A DNA stretch of 64,000 nt, from contig CAVVYW010000006.1 in the NCBI GenBank assembly GCA_963752605.1, forward strand, positions 620,001 through 684,000, written 5' to 3'. A program made the position numbers and the translations under genes. The notes under the pieces are model-generated. The model searched no databases and was not told the origin of the DNA. It was given only the letters and a program-made list of their open reading frames with translations. This document shows, in pieces, positions 53,253 through 60,803 of the stretch (position 1 is its first letter; every line of letters starts with the position of its first letter). Source of the stretch: CAVVYW01 sp963752605. Its GTDB lineage: Bacteria; Actinomycetota; Thermoleophilia; Solirubrobacterales; 70-9.

Positions 53253-54254
53253 ATGGCCATTGAGGTGAAGGACGTGACCAAGCGCTTCGGGGACTTCGTC
53301 GCGCTCGACGACGTCTCCATAGAGGTGCCGACGGGCGGCCTGACCGCCCTGCTCGGCCCCAGCGGCAGTGGCAAGTCCACCCTGCTCCGCGTGATCGCCG
53401 GCCTCGAGCAGCCCGACGAGGGCCAGGTCGTGATCCATGGCGAGGACACCACCGATATGCGGACGCAAGACCGCAACGTCGGCTTCGTGTTCCAGCACTA
53501 CGCCGCGTTCAAGCACATGACGGTGTTCAACAACATCGCCTTCGGGTTGAAGATCCGAGGCGAGGGCAATGGCGTGATCAAGGAGCGCGTGAAGCAGCTG
53601 ATCGAGCTGGTCCACCTGCAGGGGTTCGAGAACCGGTTCCCCAACCAGCTCTCGGGCGGCCAGCGCCAGCGCATGGCGCTCGCCCGGGCGCTGGCTGTGG
53701 AGCCGCGCGTCCTGCTCTTGGACGAGCCGTTCGGCGCCCTTGACGCCAAGGTCCGCCAGGAGCTGCGGACCTGGCTGCGCCGTCTCCACGACGAGGTCCA
53801 CGTGACCACGATTTTCGTCACGCACGACCAGGAGGAGGCGATGGAGGTCGCCGAGCAGATCATCGTCATGAACGACGGTGGGATCGAGCAGTCCGGCGGC
53901 CCTCGCGACCTCTATGAGCACCCGGCCTCCGAGTTCGTGATGAGCTTCGTGGGCCCGGCGCACCGCCTCGGGCACGAGTGGGTCCGGCCGCACGACGTCG
54001 AGATCCGTCACGAGCCGAACGGTCAGACGATCGAGGCGCTGGTCGACCGGATCGTGCACCTCGGCTTCGAGGTGCGCGTCGAGCTGACGCTCGAGGACGG
54101 CGATCACTTCTCCGTCCAGCTCACCCGCGAGCAGGTGGACGAGCTGGAGCTGAAGGAGGGCGAGATCGTCTTCGTTCGCCCGCGCGAGACCAAGTCGTTC
54201 GCGGGCGGCAGCGAGGCGCCCGAGGGGGAGCTCGAGGAGGGTGCGCCAACGTAG
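53253..54254 (+). CDS. cysA: Sulfate ABC transporter ATP-binding protein CysA
   Basis: 333-aa ATPase. Walker A LLGPSGSGKSTLLRVIAGLE, Q-loop VFQHYAAFKHMTVFNNIAFG, signature LSGGQRQRMALARAL, Walker B VLLLDEPFGALDAKV and switch His in FVTHDQEEAMEVAEQI. A C-terminal TOBE-like regulatory domain begins about residue 245 (HEWVRPHDVEIRHEPNGQTI), with ELTLEDGDHFSVQLTREQVD. The ATG at 53253 is preceded by GGAGG. Last gene of the operon; a hairpin follows. Confidence 0.94.
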   Translation: MAIEVKDVTKRFGDFVALDDVSIEVPTGGLTALLGPSGSGKSTLLRVIAGLEQPDEGQVVIHGEDTTDMRTQDRNVGFVFQHYAAFKHMTVFNNIAFGLKIRGEGNGVIKERVKQLIELVHLQGFENRFPNQLSGGQRQRMALARALAVEPRVLLLDEPFGALDAKVRQELRTWLRRLHDEVHVTTIFVTHDQEEAMEVAEQIIVMNDGGIEQSGGPRDLYEHPASEFVMSFVGPAHRLGHEWVRPHDVEIRHEPNGQTIEALVDRIVHLGFEVRVELTLEDGDHFSVQLTREQVDELELKEGEIVFVRPRETKSFAGGSEAPEGELEEGAPT

Positions 54255-54270
54255 GGCGGTTCCGGGAGTT

Positions 54271-54298
54271 GAGCGAGCCGGCGGGCCGCCACTCGCTC
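54271..54298. terminator. Hairpin between convergent cysA and rrf2
   Basis: GAGCGAG (54271-54277) pairs perfectly with CTCGCTC (54292-54298) around a G+C-rich loop that can pair further (GGCGG/CCGCC). There is no T run on either side, so it would be an L-shaped or factor-assisted terminator if functional. Confidence 0.35.
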
Positions 54299-54317
54299 GC
54301 GTCGCCGAGGACGACGG

Positions 54318-54773
54318 CTAGCGCGGGCTCCAGGCTTCTGCCGGCTCGCTCAGCTCCCTGACCGAGCTGGGCAGGTCGCCGCTGACGACATCGGCCAGCG
54401 TCACCTCCTCCATCACGGCGCGCAGGTTGGCGCGGACGGCGACCCACACTTTCTGCAGCGGCTTCGCCGCGCCGTGGTAGTCGAGGCTCTCCGCTCCCTC
54501 GCCCCTGATGCTCGCCAGCGGCCCCTCGACTGCGCGGACGATTTCCGCGAGGCTGACCTCGTCGGCTGGTTTCGCGAGCCAGTAGCCGCCCTGGGCCCCG
54601 CGGCGGCTGTTGACGATTCCGTGGTGCTTCAGCTCGCCGAGAATGTTCTCCAGGAACTTGAGCGGGATGCCCTGAGCCTCGGCGATCACGTCACCCTTGA
54701 CCGTCTCGTCCTTCGCGGCCGCGAGCTCCACCGCCGCGCGCACCGCATAGTCCACCTTCGCCGAGATCCTCAC
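54318..54773 (-). CDS. Rrf2-family transcriptional regulator without Fe-S cysteines (CymR-like)
   Basis: 151-aa winged-helix regulator from GTG 54773: MRISAKVDYAVRAAVELAAA, then AEAQGIPLKFLENILGELKH (recognition region), VNSRRGAQGGYWLAKPADEV and VSLAEIVRAVEGPLASIRGE, all Rrf2 hallmarks. The protein contains no cysteine, so it cannot hold the Fe-S cluster of IscR or NsrR and is of the CymR type, which controls cysteine metabolism in Firmicutes. It faces the sulfate transporter operon tail to tail. Direct repeats over its own promoter suggest autoregulation. Target assignment is inferred. Confidence 0.85.
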   Translation of the reverse strand: MRISAKVDYAVRAAVELAAAKDETVKGDVIAEAQGIPLKFLENILGELKHHGIVNSRRGAQGGYWLAKPADEVSLAEIVRAVEGPLASIRGEGAESLDYHGAAKPLQKVWVAVRANLRAVMEEVTLADVVSGDLPSSVRELSEPAEAWSPR

Positions 54774-54784
54774 GTCTGCGGATT

Positions 54785-54804
54785 CTCCTAGACGGCTCCT
54801 AGAC
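54785..54804. repeat. Tandem 9-base repeat over the rrf2 promoter
   Basis: CTCCTAGAC occurs at 54785-54793 and 54796-54804, an 11-base period equal to one helical turn. On the minus strand (GTCTAGGAG twice) the repeats lie about 12 to 31 bases upstream of the rrf2 GTG, over the expected promoter. A candidate operator for autoregulation. The tRNA-Lys gene begins 8 bases further. Confidence 0.4.
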
Positions 54805-54811
54805 TTGAGCC

Positions 54812-54884
54812 GCGCCCCTAACTCAACAGGCTAGAGTTCCGGCCTTTTAAGCCGGCGGTCCGGGTTCGAGTCCCGGGGGGCGTA
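54812..54884 (+). tRNA. tRNA-Lys (anticodon TTT)
   Basis: Cloverleaf: acceptor GCGCCCC with GGGGCGT (one G-U), D arm ACTC/GAGT with GG in the loop, and anticodon stem CCGGC/GCCGG with loop CTTTTAA, giving anticodon TTT. The T arm is CCGGG TTCGAGT CCCGG, discriminator A, CCA not encoded. 73 bases. The A10-T25 pair is less common than G10-C25. Three bases separate it from the purH stop on the other strand. Confidence 0.85.
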
Positions 54885-54887
54885 CTC

Positions 54888-56498
54888 CTAGTGCCGGAAG
54901 TGGCGGCGCTTCGTGAAGACCATCGGCACGCCGGCGGCGTCACAGGCCTCGATCACCTCGGCGTCGCGCTTCGAGCCGCCCGGCTGGATCACCCCGGCCG
55001 CTCCGGCGTCGATCGCCGCCTGGGGGCCGTCGGCGAAGGGGAAGAACGCGTCCGAGGCGACCACCGAGCCGGCCAGGAGCTGCTCCGCGTCGGGGCCTCG
55101 CGACTCCTTCGCCTTCTCGATCGCCAGTCGCACCGAGTCCACCCGGCTCATCTGGCCGGCGCCGATGCCCAGCGTCGCGCGGGAGCGCGCGAGCACGATC
55201 GCATTGGAGCGCACATGGCGCACCACCCGCCAGGCGAACAGCAGGTCCTCCCACTGCTCGTCGGTCGGCTGCGCCTTGGTCGGCACCTCCATCAGCTCCC
55301 GCGGCTCCGGCGAGCCGTCAGGATCCTGCACCAGCAGGCCGCCACGGACCCGCTTGATGTCCGGCTCGATCTGAGGCAGCCGCCGCTCGGTGTCCTCGAG
55401 GATTCGGATCGCCTCCTTCTGCTGGAGCACCTCGAGCGCGGCCTCCTCATACCCCGGCGCGATCAGCACCTCGACGAACTGCTCGTGCAGGCGCTCCGCA
55501 AGCGTCTTGTCCACCGCTCTATTGAGCGCGATCACCCCGCCGAATGCCGAGAGCGGGTCACAGGCGAACGCGGCCTCATAGGCGCCGCCGATGTCGTCGG
55601 CCTCGGCCACCCCGCACGGGTTGTTGTGCTTGACGATCACGCACCCCGGCCCCTCCAAGTCCCCGAGCAGCGCGCGTGCGGAGTTGAGGTCGAGCACGTT
55701 GTTGAAGGAGAGCGGTCGCCCATGGAGTTTCGCGACGCGCGAGAGGACGTGCGAGCGGGCTCTCGGCTCGGTGTAGAGCGCCGCCCGCTGGTGCGGATTC
55801 TCGCCGTAGGAGAGATCCAGCTCCTTCTCCCAGGCCGTCACCCACCAGCTCGGGAACTGCTCGTAGCGCCGCGCGAACCAGCGGCTGATCGCGGCGTCGT
55901 ACCGCGCCGTGTACGCGAACGCCTCGTTGGCCAGCCAGTGGCGGGTCGCCGCCGACAGCTCCCCGGTCTCCTCCAGCTCGGTGAGTACCGCGTCGTAGCT
56001 CTCCGGCCGCACGACCACCGCCACGAAGCGATGGTTCTTCGCCGCGGCACGGATCATCGTCGGCCCGCCGACGTCGATGTTCTCGATCGCCTCCTCCTCC
56101 GGCACATCGAGCCGTGAGACCGCGCGCTCGAAGGGATAGAGGTTCACGCACACCAGGTCGATCGGCTCTATCTCACGCTCCTGCAGCGTCGCCGCGTGTT
56201 CGGGGTTGTCGCGAACCGCCAGCAGCGCGGCGTGCAGGTGCGGATGGAGCGTCTTCACCCTGCCGTCGAGGATCTCCGGAAAGCCGGTCAGGTCCTCGAC
56301 CGGCCGCACCTCGACGCCCGTCTCGCGAAGCACCGACTGGGTCCCACCGGTCGAGACGATCTCCACCCCCTGCTTGGCGAGGCCCGCCGCGAAGTCGGCC
56401 ACCGCCGTCTTGTCGGCGACCGAGATCAGCGCCCGCCGCACCGGCAGCGACTCGCCGGCCGGCTCCGGTGCGATCTCTGAGGAGGGGGTGGTGGACAT
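54888..56498 (-). CDS. purH: Bifunctional AICAR formyltransferase/IMP cyclohydrolase
   Basis: Last two steps of IMP synthesis, 536 aa, intact. The N-terminal IMP cyclohydrolase (MGS-like) domain is RRALISVADKTAVADFAAGL, VSTGGTQSVLRETGVEV, GFPEILDGRVKTLHPHLHAA and NIDVGGPTMIRAAAKNHRFV. The C-terminal AICAR transformylase domain has DLSYGENPHQRAALYTEPRA and VIVKHNNPCGVAEADDI (catalytic Lys-His). AIVLARSRATLGIGAGQMSR and FPFADGPQAAIDAGAAGVIQ follow, ending KRRHFRH. It follows purN by 10 bases on the same strand. Folate-dependent. Confidence 0.96.
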   Translation of the reverse strand: MSTTPSSEIAPEPAGESLPVRRALISVADKTAVADFAAGLAKQGVEIVSTGGTQSVLRETGVEVRPVEDLTGFPEILDGRVKTLHPHLHAALLAVRDNPEHAATLQEREIEPIDLVCVNLYPFERAVSRLDVPEEEAIENIDVGGPTMIRAAAKNHRFVAVVVRPESYDAVLTELEETGELSAATRHWLANEAFAYTARYDAAISRWFARRYEQFPSWWVTAWEKELDLSYGENPHQRAALYTEPRARSHVLSRVAKLHGRPLSFNNVLDLNSARALLGDLEGPGCVIVKHNNPCGVAEADDIGGAYEAAFACDPLSAFGGVIALNRAVDKTLAERLHEQFVEVLIAPGYEEAALEVLQQKEAIRILEDTERRLPQIEPDIKRVRGGLLVQDPDGSPEPRELMEVPTKAQPTDEQWEDLLFAWRVVRHVRSNAIVLARSRATLGIGAGQMSRVDSVRLAIEKAKESRGPDAEQLLAGSVVASDAFFPFADGPQAAIDAGAAGVIQPGGSKRDAEVIEACDAAGVPMVFTKRRHFRH

Positions 56499-56508
56499 CG
56501 CCGCGAGT

Positions 56509-57123
56509 CTATTCCGGGTCGACGCGGACCACGCGACTCGAGTCGTCGACGCTGACCCGCCCCGCGGCGATCAGCCGGATCGCCTCCGGCAGCATCGCGT
56601 GCTCGGTGGCATGGATCGCCTCCTCCAGCTCTTCGAGGTCGCGGCTCGGCGGGACGGGAACCGGGCGCTGCAGGATGATGGGCCCCGAGTCGACCCCCTC
56701 GTCCACGAAGTGGACGGTGACGCCGGTGATCCGCACCCCGTGCTCCAGGGCCTGCTCGATCGCGTCAAGGCCGGGGAACGAGGGCAGCAGCGCCGGATGC
56801 ACGTTGACGATCCGGTTGTGGAACCGCTCCACGAAACTCGGCGAGAGAAGCTGCATATACCCGGCGAGCACGATCAGGTCGACCTCCCGCTCCGTCAGCC
56901 AGTCGCCGATCGCCGCATCCCGTGCCTCCCTGTCGGCGTAGTCCTCCTTCTCGAAGGTCCCGGTCTCGACCCCGGCCCCGGCGGCGCGCTCCAGCGCCTG
57001 CGCGTCGGGCTTGTCGGAGGCCACCGCCGCCACCTCGATCCCGTCGCGGCCGTGAAGCTGGTCGAGGATCGCCTGCAGGTTCGTCCCCGTGCCGGAGGCG
57101 AGGACGGCGACGCGGAAGGCCAA
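56509..57123 (-). CDS. purN: Phosphoribosylglycinamide formyltransferase PurN
   Basis: Folate-dependent third step of purine synthesis. The longer open frame begins inside purF; homology starts at LAFRVAVLASGTGTNLQAIL, so the TTG at 57123, one base after the purF stop, is the likely start (204 aa, normal length). Motifs: VLASGTGTNLQAI, VDLIVLAGYMQLLSPSFVER, IVNVHPALLPSFPGLDAIEQ (catalytic NxHPxLLPxFPG, with N, H) and VTVHFVDEGVDSGPIILQRP (catalytic Asp). No ribosome-binding site is needed if coupled to purF. Confidence 0.93.
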   Translation of the reverse strand: MAFRVAVLASGTGTNLQAILDQLHGRDGIEVAAVASDKPDAQALERAAGAGVETGTFEKEDYADREARDAAIGDWLTEREVDLIVLAGYMQLLSPSFVERFHNRIVNVHPALLPSFPGLDAIEQALEHGVRITGVTVHFVDEGVDSGPIILQRPVPVPPSRDLEELEEAIHATEHAMLPEAIRLIAAGRVSVDDSSRVVRVDPE

Positions 57124-57124
57124 C

Positions 57125-58612
57125 TCAGCGGGAGGCCGGGACGACCGCGATGTCCTCGAGCGCGAACTTGCCGTTCGCGGACTCCGGGTCGCCCAGCGGG
57201 TACTCCCCGGTGAAGCAGGCGTCGCAGTGCCGCTCACGCGGGGTGCCGATCGCCTCGTAGACGCCCTCCATCGAGAGGTAGGCGAGCGAGTCGGCCCCCA
57301 GCTCCTTCGCGATCTCGTCGACCGTCCGGTCGTGGGCGATCATCTCCTCACGGGTGGACATGTCGATCCCGTAGTGGCAGGGATGGCGGATCGGCGGCGA
57401 GGAGATGCGGAGGTGGATCTCCTTCGCCCCCGCCTCCTTCAGCATCGACACGATCTGCCGCGTCGTGTTGCCGCGCACGATCGAGTCGTCCACGACCACG
57501 ATCCGCTTGCCGGCGACGATCTCGGGCAGCGGGTTGAACTTCATCCGCAGGCCGTGCTTGCGCAGCTCCTGGCCCGGCTGGATGAAGGTCCGGGCGACAT
57601 AGCGGTTCTTGATCAGCCCGTCGTCCTTGGGCAGCCCCGAGGCGCGGGCGAAGCCGTTCGCCATCGGGTTCCCGGAGTCGGGCACGGTGATCACCAGGTC
57701 GGCGTCCACAGGCGCCTCCTCCCAGAGCAGCTCGCCCATCTTCCCGCGCACCTCCTGCAGCACCCGGTTCTCCAGCCTCGTGTCCGGCCGCGAGAAGTAG
57801 ATGTGCTCGAAGACGCAGTGGGCCGGCTTCTCCGCCTCGATCACCTGCTTCATCTCGAGGCCGTCGGCGGTCAGAGAGACCAGCTCGCCCGGCTGGACCT
57901 CGCGGATCAGCTGCGCTCCGATGATGTCGAAGGCGCAGCTCTCCGAGGCGACCACGAAGCACTCGCCGTGGCCGTTCTCGGGCTTGATCTTGCCGAGCGC
58001 CAGCGGTCGCACCCCGTGTGGGTCGCGGAAGGCGACCACCGCGTGCTTGGTCATGACCACGGTGGAGAAGGCCCCGTCGAGCCGCGGCATCACGTCGGCG
58101 ACCGCGTCCTCGATCCAGTCGCGGCCCTCACCGGCGCGGCGTGAGAGCAGCGCGGCCATGATCTCCGAGTCGGAGGTGCCGCGGAGGGTCAGCCCCGCCT
58201 CGGTCAGCTCGTTGTGGAGCTCGACCGCGTTGGTGAGGTTGCCGTTGTGTGCGAGCGCGAGCTCGCGGCCGTCGTCCCGCCACACCGGCTGGGCGTTCTC
58301 CCACGCCCCGCCGCCCGTGGTCGAGTAGCGCACGTGGCCGATCGCCATGTCTCCGGTGAGCGCCCGCAGCTTCTCCTCGTCGAAGACCTGCGAGACCAGT
58401 CCCAGGTCGCGAAGCGTCGTGATGTGACCGCCCTCGCAGGTGGCGATCCCGGCCGACTCCTGGCCGCGGTGCTGGAGGGCGTAGAGCCCGAAGTAGGCGA
58501 GGCGGGCGACGTCGCGGCCGGGGGCGTGTATGCCGAACACCCCGCACTCGTCGCGCGGGCCATCGCGATCGTCTAGCTGTGCGTCCACAGATGGATCGGG
58601 CGGCTGCCTCAT
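57125..58612 (-). CDS. purF: Amidophosphoribosyltransferase PurF
   Basis: Commits PRPP and glutamine to purine synthesis. The ATG at 58612 (MRQPPDPSVDAQLDDRDGPR) leaves a propeptide before the N-terminal nucleophile Cys of DECGVFGIHAPG, which must be exposed by cleavage. Further motifs: YFGLYALQHRGQESAGIATC, GHVRYSTTGGGAWENAQPVW and LALAHNGNLTN, then the PRPP loop VVVDDSIVRGNTTRQIVSML. C-terminal Cys residues (RERHCDACFTGEYP) suggest the Fe-S type seen in B. subtilis. It precedes purN and purH in one unit. Confidence 0.95.
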   Translation of the reverse strand: MRQPPDPSVDAQLDDRDGPRDECGVFGIHAPGRDVARLAYFGLYALQHRGQESAGIATCEGGHITTLRDLGLVSQVFDEEKLRALTGDMAIGHVRYSTTGGGAWENAQPVWRDDGRELALAHNGNLTNAVELHNELTEAGLTLRGTSDSEIMAALLSRRAGEGRDWIEDAVADVMPRLDGAFSTVVMTKHAVVAFRDPHGVRPLALGKIKPENGHGECFVVASESCAFDIIGAQLIREVQPGELVSLTADGLEMKQVIEAEKPAHCVFEHIYFSRPDTRLENRVLQEVRGKMGELLWEEAPVDADLVITVPDSGNPMANGFARASGLPKDDGLIKNRYVARTFIQPGQELRKHGLRMKFNPLPEIVAGKRIVVVDDSIVRGNTTRQIVSMLKEAGAKEIHLRISSPPIRHPCHYGIDMSTREEMIAHDRTVDEIAKELGADSLAYLSMEGVYEAIGTPRERHCDACFTGEYPLGDPESANGKFALEDIAVVPASR

Positions 58613-58746
58613 GGCTGTTAGAGGTGTCTCAACCTCTGAAGGTCGGGATCGCGGGCAGGATCCAGCCCGCAAGCGGAGGGTAGCAGCGCGCCCGGCGCGC
58701 GAAGGAGCGTCCGAGAGCCCAAAGAGCGGGGGTTTTTGGCAAGGCT

Positions 58747-58778
58747 CGGGGCGGCTGAGCGAGTGCCCAGCCGCCCCG
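58747..58778. terminator. Perfect 11-bp hairpin downstream of the MFS gene
   Basis: CGGGGCGGCTG pairs with CAGCCGCCCCG around the 10-base loop AGCGAGTGCC. It lies 27 bases beyond the MFS stop and before the purF start on the same strand, so it could end the MFS transcript. No T run follows on the minus strand. The remaining 58613-58746 stretch shows nothing else I can name. Confidence 0.45.
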
Positions 58779-58804
58779 GATGGGGGGGTATGCGCCGCCC
58801 AGGG

Positions 58805-60289
58805 CTAGGCGCCGCCGTCGCGCTCGGAGCCGGTCGCGACCGCGACCCGGCCGGGGCTGAGCAGGCGCCCGACGAGGGGGTAGAGCGTCACCACCACGCC
58901 GATCGCCGCGATCACCACGGAGACGATGATCCCCGGCTGGAACCCGTCCAGGAGCGCGGCCGCGCTGCCCGCGGGCTCCGCCGAGCCGGATGTCCCAGCG
59001 TCGATCACCGCGGTGGCCACCGCCAGGCCAATCGCTCCGCCGAGCTGGAACGAGGTGTAGACCAGACCGGATGCCAGCCCCTGCTCGTCGTTGTCGACTC
59101 CGCTTGTTGCCGCCACCGTCAGCGGCCCGAAGGCCAGCGTGAACCCGATCCCGGAGAGGAGGAAGGTCGGCAGCATCGCCGACAGGTAGCTCGCGTCCGC
59201 GCTGATGTTGAGGAACAGCGTGTACGCAGCGGCGAGGCTGATCAGGCCTAAGCCAATCGGCAACGTCGTCCCGAACCGATTCACGACCGCGTTCATCCGC
59301 GTCGAGCCGTAGGCGACGATCAGACCGGCGGGCAGGAAGGCGAGCGCCATCTCGATCGGCGACCAGCCCCTCAGGTTCTGCATGTAGAGGGTGCCGATGA
59401 ACTGGAAACCGAACCAGCTACCCAGGAGCGCCATGGCGCCGAAGTTGGCGCGCCGCAGCGCGGCCGAGCGCAGGATCCCGAGCCGCACCAGCGGGTGCTT
59501 GGAGCGCTGCTCGATCAGGACGAAGGCGGTCAGCAGCAGCGCCACCGCCGCGAACGAGACCAGGGTCTGCGTCGCCCCCCAGCCCACGTCTGGAGCCTCC
59601 ACGATCGTGTAGACGAGGCCGAGCATCGCCACCGCGAGGGTCCCGGTGCCGGCGAAGTCGAACTGCTTCCGAGTCACCTTCTCCGCCGGCTCGTCCTTCA
59701 CCAGGTAGCGCGGGGCGAGCAGCAGGATCGCGATCGCGATCGGGACCGGCAGGAAGAAGGTGTAGCGCCAGCCCAACTCGGTCAGGGCACCCCCGAACAC
59801 CAGGCCCAGCGACCAGCCGCTGGCGCCGACCGCCGCGTAGATGCTCAGCGCCTTGTTGCGCGCCGGGCCTTCGGCGAAGGTGCTGGTGACGATCGAGAGC
59901 CCCGCGGGGGCGGTGAAGGCCGCCGCGGCACCCTTGATGAACCTGGTGGCGATCAGGGTGTTGCCGTCATTGGCGAGTCCGCCGATGGCCGAGGCGACCA
60001 GGAACACCGCCAGGCCTCCCAGGAGAACGCGCCTCCGGCCGAGCAGGTCGGCGGCGCGGCCGCCCAAGAGCAGCAGCCCCCCGTAACCAAGGATGTACCC
60101 ACTGACCACCCACTGGAGCGAGCTCGGCTCCAATCCCAGCTCGCTGCCGATGCTCGGCAGGGCGACGCCGACCATCGAGACGTCGAGCCCGTCGAGGAAA
60201 AGCACTCCGCAGACCAGCGCCAGCAACCACCAGTGGCGAGCCTCGAAGTTGACCGATTCGGTTGCCTTCTGCGCTGTCTCTTGCGGCAT
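58805..60289 (-). CDS. MFS drug/efflux transporter (DHA2, 14-helix, EmrB/QacA type)
   Basis: 494-aa exporter with about 14 hydrophobic helices. Starts WWLLALVCGVLFLDGLDVSM with motif D1 VGVALPSIGSELGL (the LDxTxVNVALP region), motif A GRAADLLGRRRVLLGGLAVF and motif C GWSLGLVFGGALTELGWRYT. The DHA2 central helices include TGTLAVAMLGLVYTIVEAPD. ATG 60289 has GGGAGGT before it and a near-consensus promoter. Divergent from a MarR regulator, which probably represses it. Substrate unknown. Confidence 0.9.
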   Translation of the reverse strand: MPQETAQKATESVNFEARHWWLLALVCGVLFLDGLDVSMVGVALPSIGSELGLEPSSLQWVVSGYILGYGGLLLLGGRAADLLGRRRVLLGGLAVFLVASAIGGLANDGNTLIATRFIKGAAAAFTAPAGLSIVTSTFAEGPARNKALSIYAAVGASGWSLGLVFGGALTELGWRYTFFLPVPIAIAILLLAPRYLVKDEPAEKVTRKQFDFAGTGTLAVAMLGLVYTIVEAPDVGWGATQTLVSFAAVALLLTAFVLIEQRSKHPLVRLGILRSAALRRANFGAMALLGSWFGFQFIGTLYMQNLRGWSPIEMALAFLPAGLIVAYGSTRMNAVVNRFGTTLPIGLGLISLAAAYTLFLNISADASYLSAMLPTFLLSGIGFTLAFGPLTVAATSGVDNDEQGLASGLVYTSFQLGGAIGLAVATAVIDAGTSGSAEPAGSAAALLDGFQPGIIVSVVIAAIGVVVTLYPLVGRLLSPGRVAVATGSERDGGA

Positions 60290-60321
60290 CGGGACCTCCC
60301 GTGTGGTGAGCGAAGGGAGGT

Positions 60322-60350
60322 AGTATATGCATAGTCAAGTATTCTGTCAA
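60322..60350 (-). promoter_or_regulatory. Near-consensus sigma-70-type promoter for the MFS gene
   Basis: On the minus strand TTGACA (60350-60345) and TATACT (60327-60322) are separated by exactly 17 bases. The start would lie about 25 bases before the ATG at 60289, with a GGGAGGT ribosome-binding site in between. The strongest promoter visible in the window. Confidence 0.8.
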
Positions 60351-60374
60351 CAAATATTGCGCAAGCAACGTTTG
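60351..60374. promoter_or_regulatory. Candidate MarR operator
   Basis: CAAATATTGC (60351-60360) and GCAACGTTTG (60365-60374) form an imperfect inverted repeat (8 of 10 positions) with spacer GCAA, enclosing the perfect palindrome TTGCGCAA. It touches the -35 of the MFS promoter and lies just before TATAAA (60376-60381), the likely -10 for marR. Binding would shut both promoters. Confidence 0.6.
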
Positions 60375-60425
60375 CTATAAACCCGCTGACGCCGCGACGC
60401 GGCGAGAAGCGAGGGAGAGGACGAC

Positions 60426-60803
60426 ATGAAGGACCAGGCACTAGTTGAGCGCTGGCGCGAGCTGGAGGCGACCCATGCGGTTGTCCGGGAGTCCCTCGAG
60501 CGCGCGCTGGAGCGGAAGCACCAGCTGTCGCTGAGCGAGTACGAGGTGCTGCGTCACCTCGCCGCCGCACCCGAGGGTCACATGCGCATGCAGGAGCTCG
60601 CCGAAGAGATCCACCTCAGCCAGAGTGCGCTCTCGCGCCTGGTGCAGCGGCTCGAGGACGCGGGCCTCGCCAGCCGCGGCGTCTGCGACCACGACCGCCG
60701 TGGCGTCTGGGCGTGCATCACCGACGAAGGCCGTGCGGCCCAGAAGAAGGCCGAGCCGACCCACGTCGCCGCCCTCGGCGAATCGCTCCCCCGGCGGAAC
60801 TAG
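60426..60803 (+). CDS. MarR-family transcriptional regulator
   Basis: 125-aa winged-helix repressor. MKDQALVERWRELEATHAVV (dimerisation helix), LSLSEYEVLRHLAAAPEGHM, MQELAEEIHLSQSALSRLVQ (recognition helix), RLEDAGLASRGVCDHDRRGV (wing D-x-R-x-G) and CITDEGRAAQKKAEPTH follow the MarR order. The C-terminal dimerisation helix is short. ATG 60426 has GGGAGAGGA upstream. It diverges from the MFS exporter across a 136-base region with a palindromic operator. Its stop shares CTAG with the purL stop. Confidence 0.92.
   Translation: MKDQALVERWRELEATHAVVRESLERALERKHQLSLSEYEVLRHLAAAPEGHMRMQELAEEIHLSQSALSRLVQRLEDAGLASRGVCDHDRRGVWACITDEGRAAQKKAEPTHVAALGESLPRRN

Noticed and set aside
58613..58746. PurR-type operator or riboswitch upstream of purF
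   Set aside because: No purine-riboswitch core or known operator could be recognised; only a hairpin belonging to the MFS gene's end is seen.
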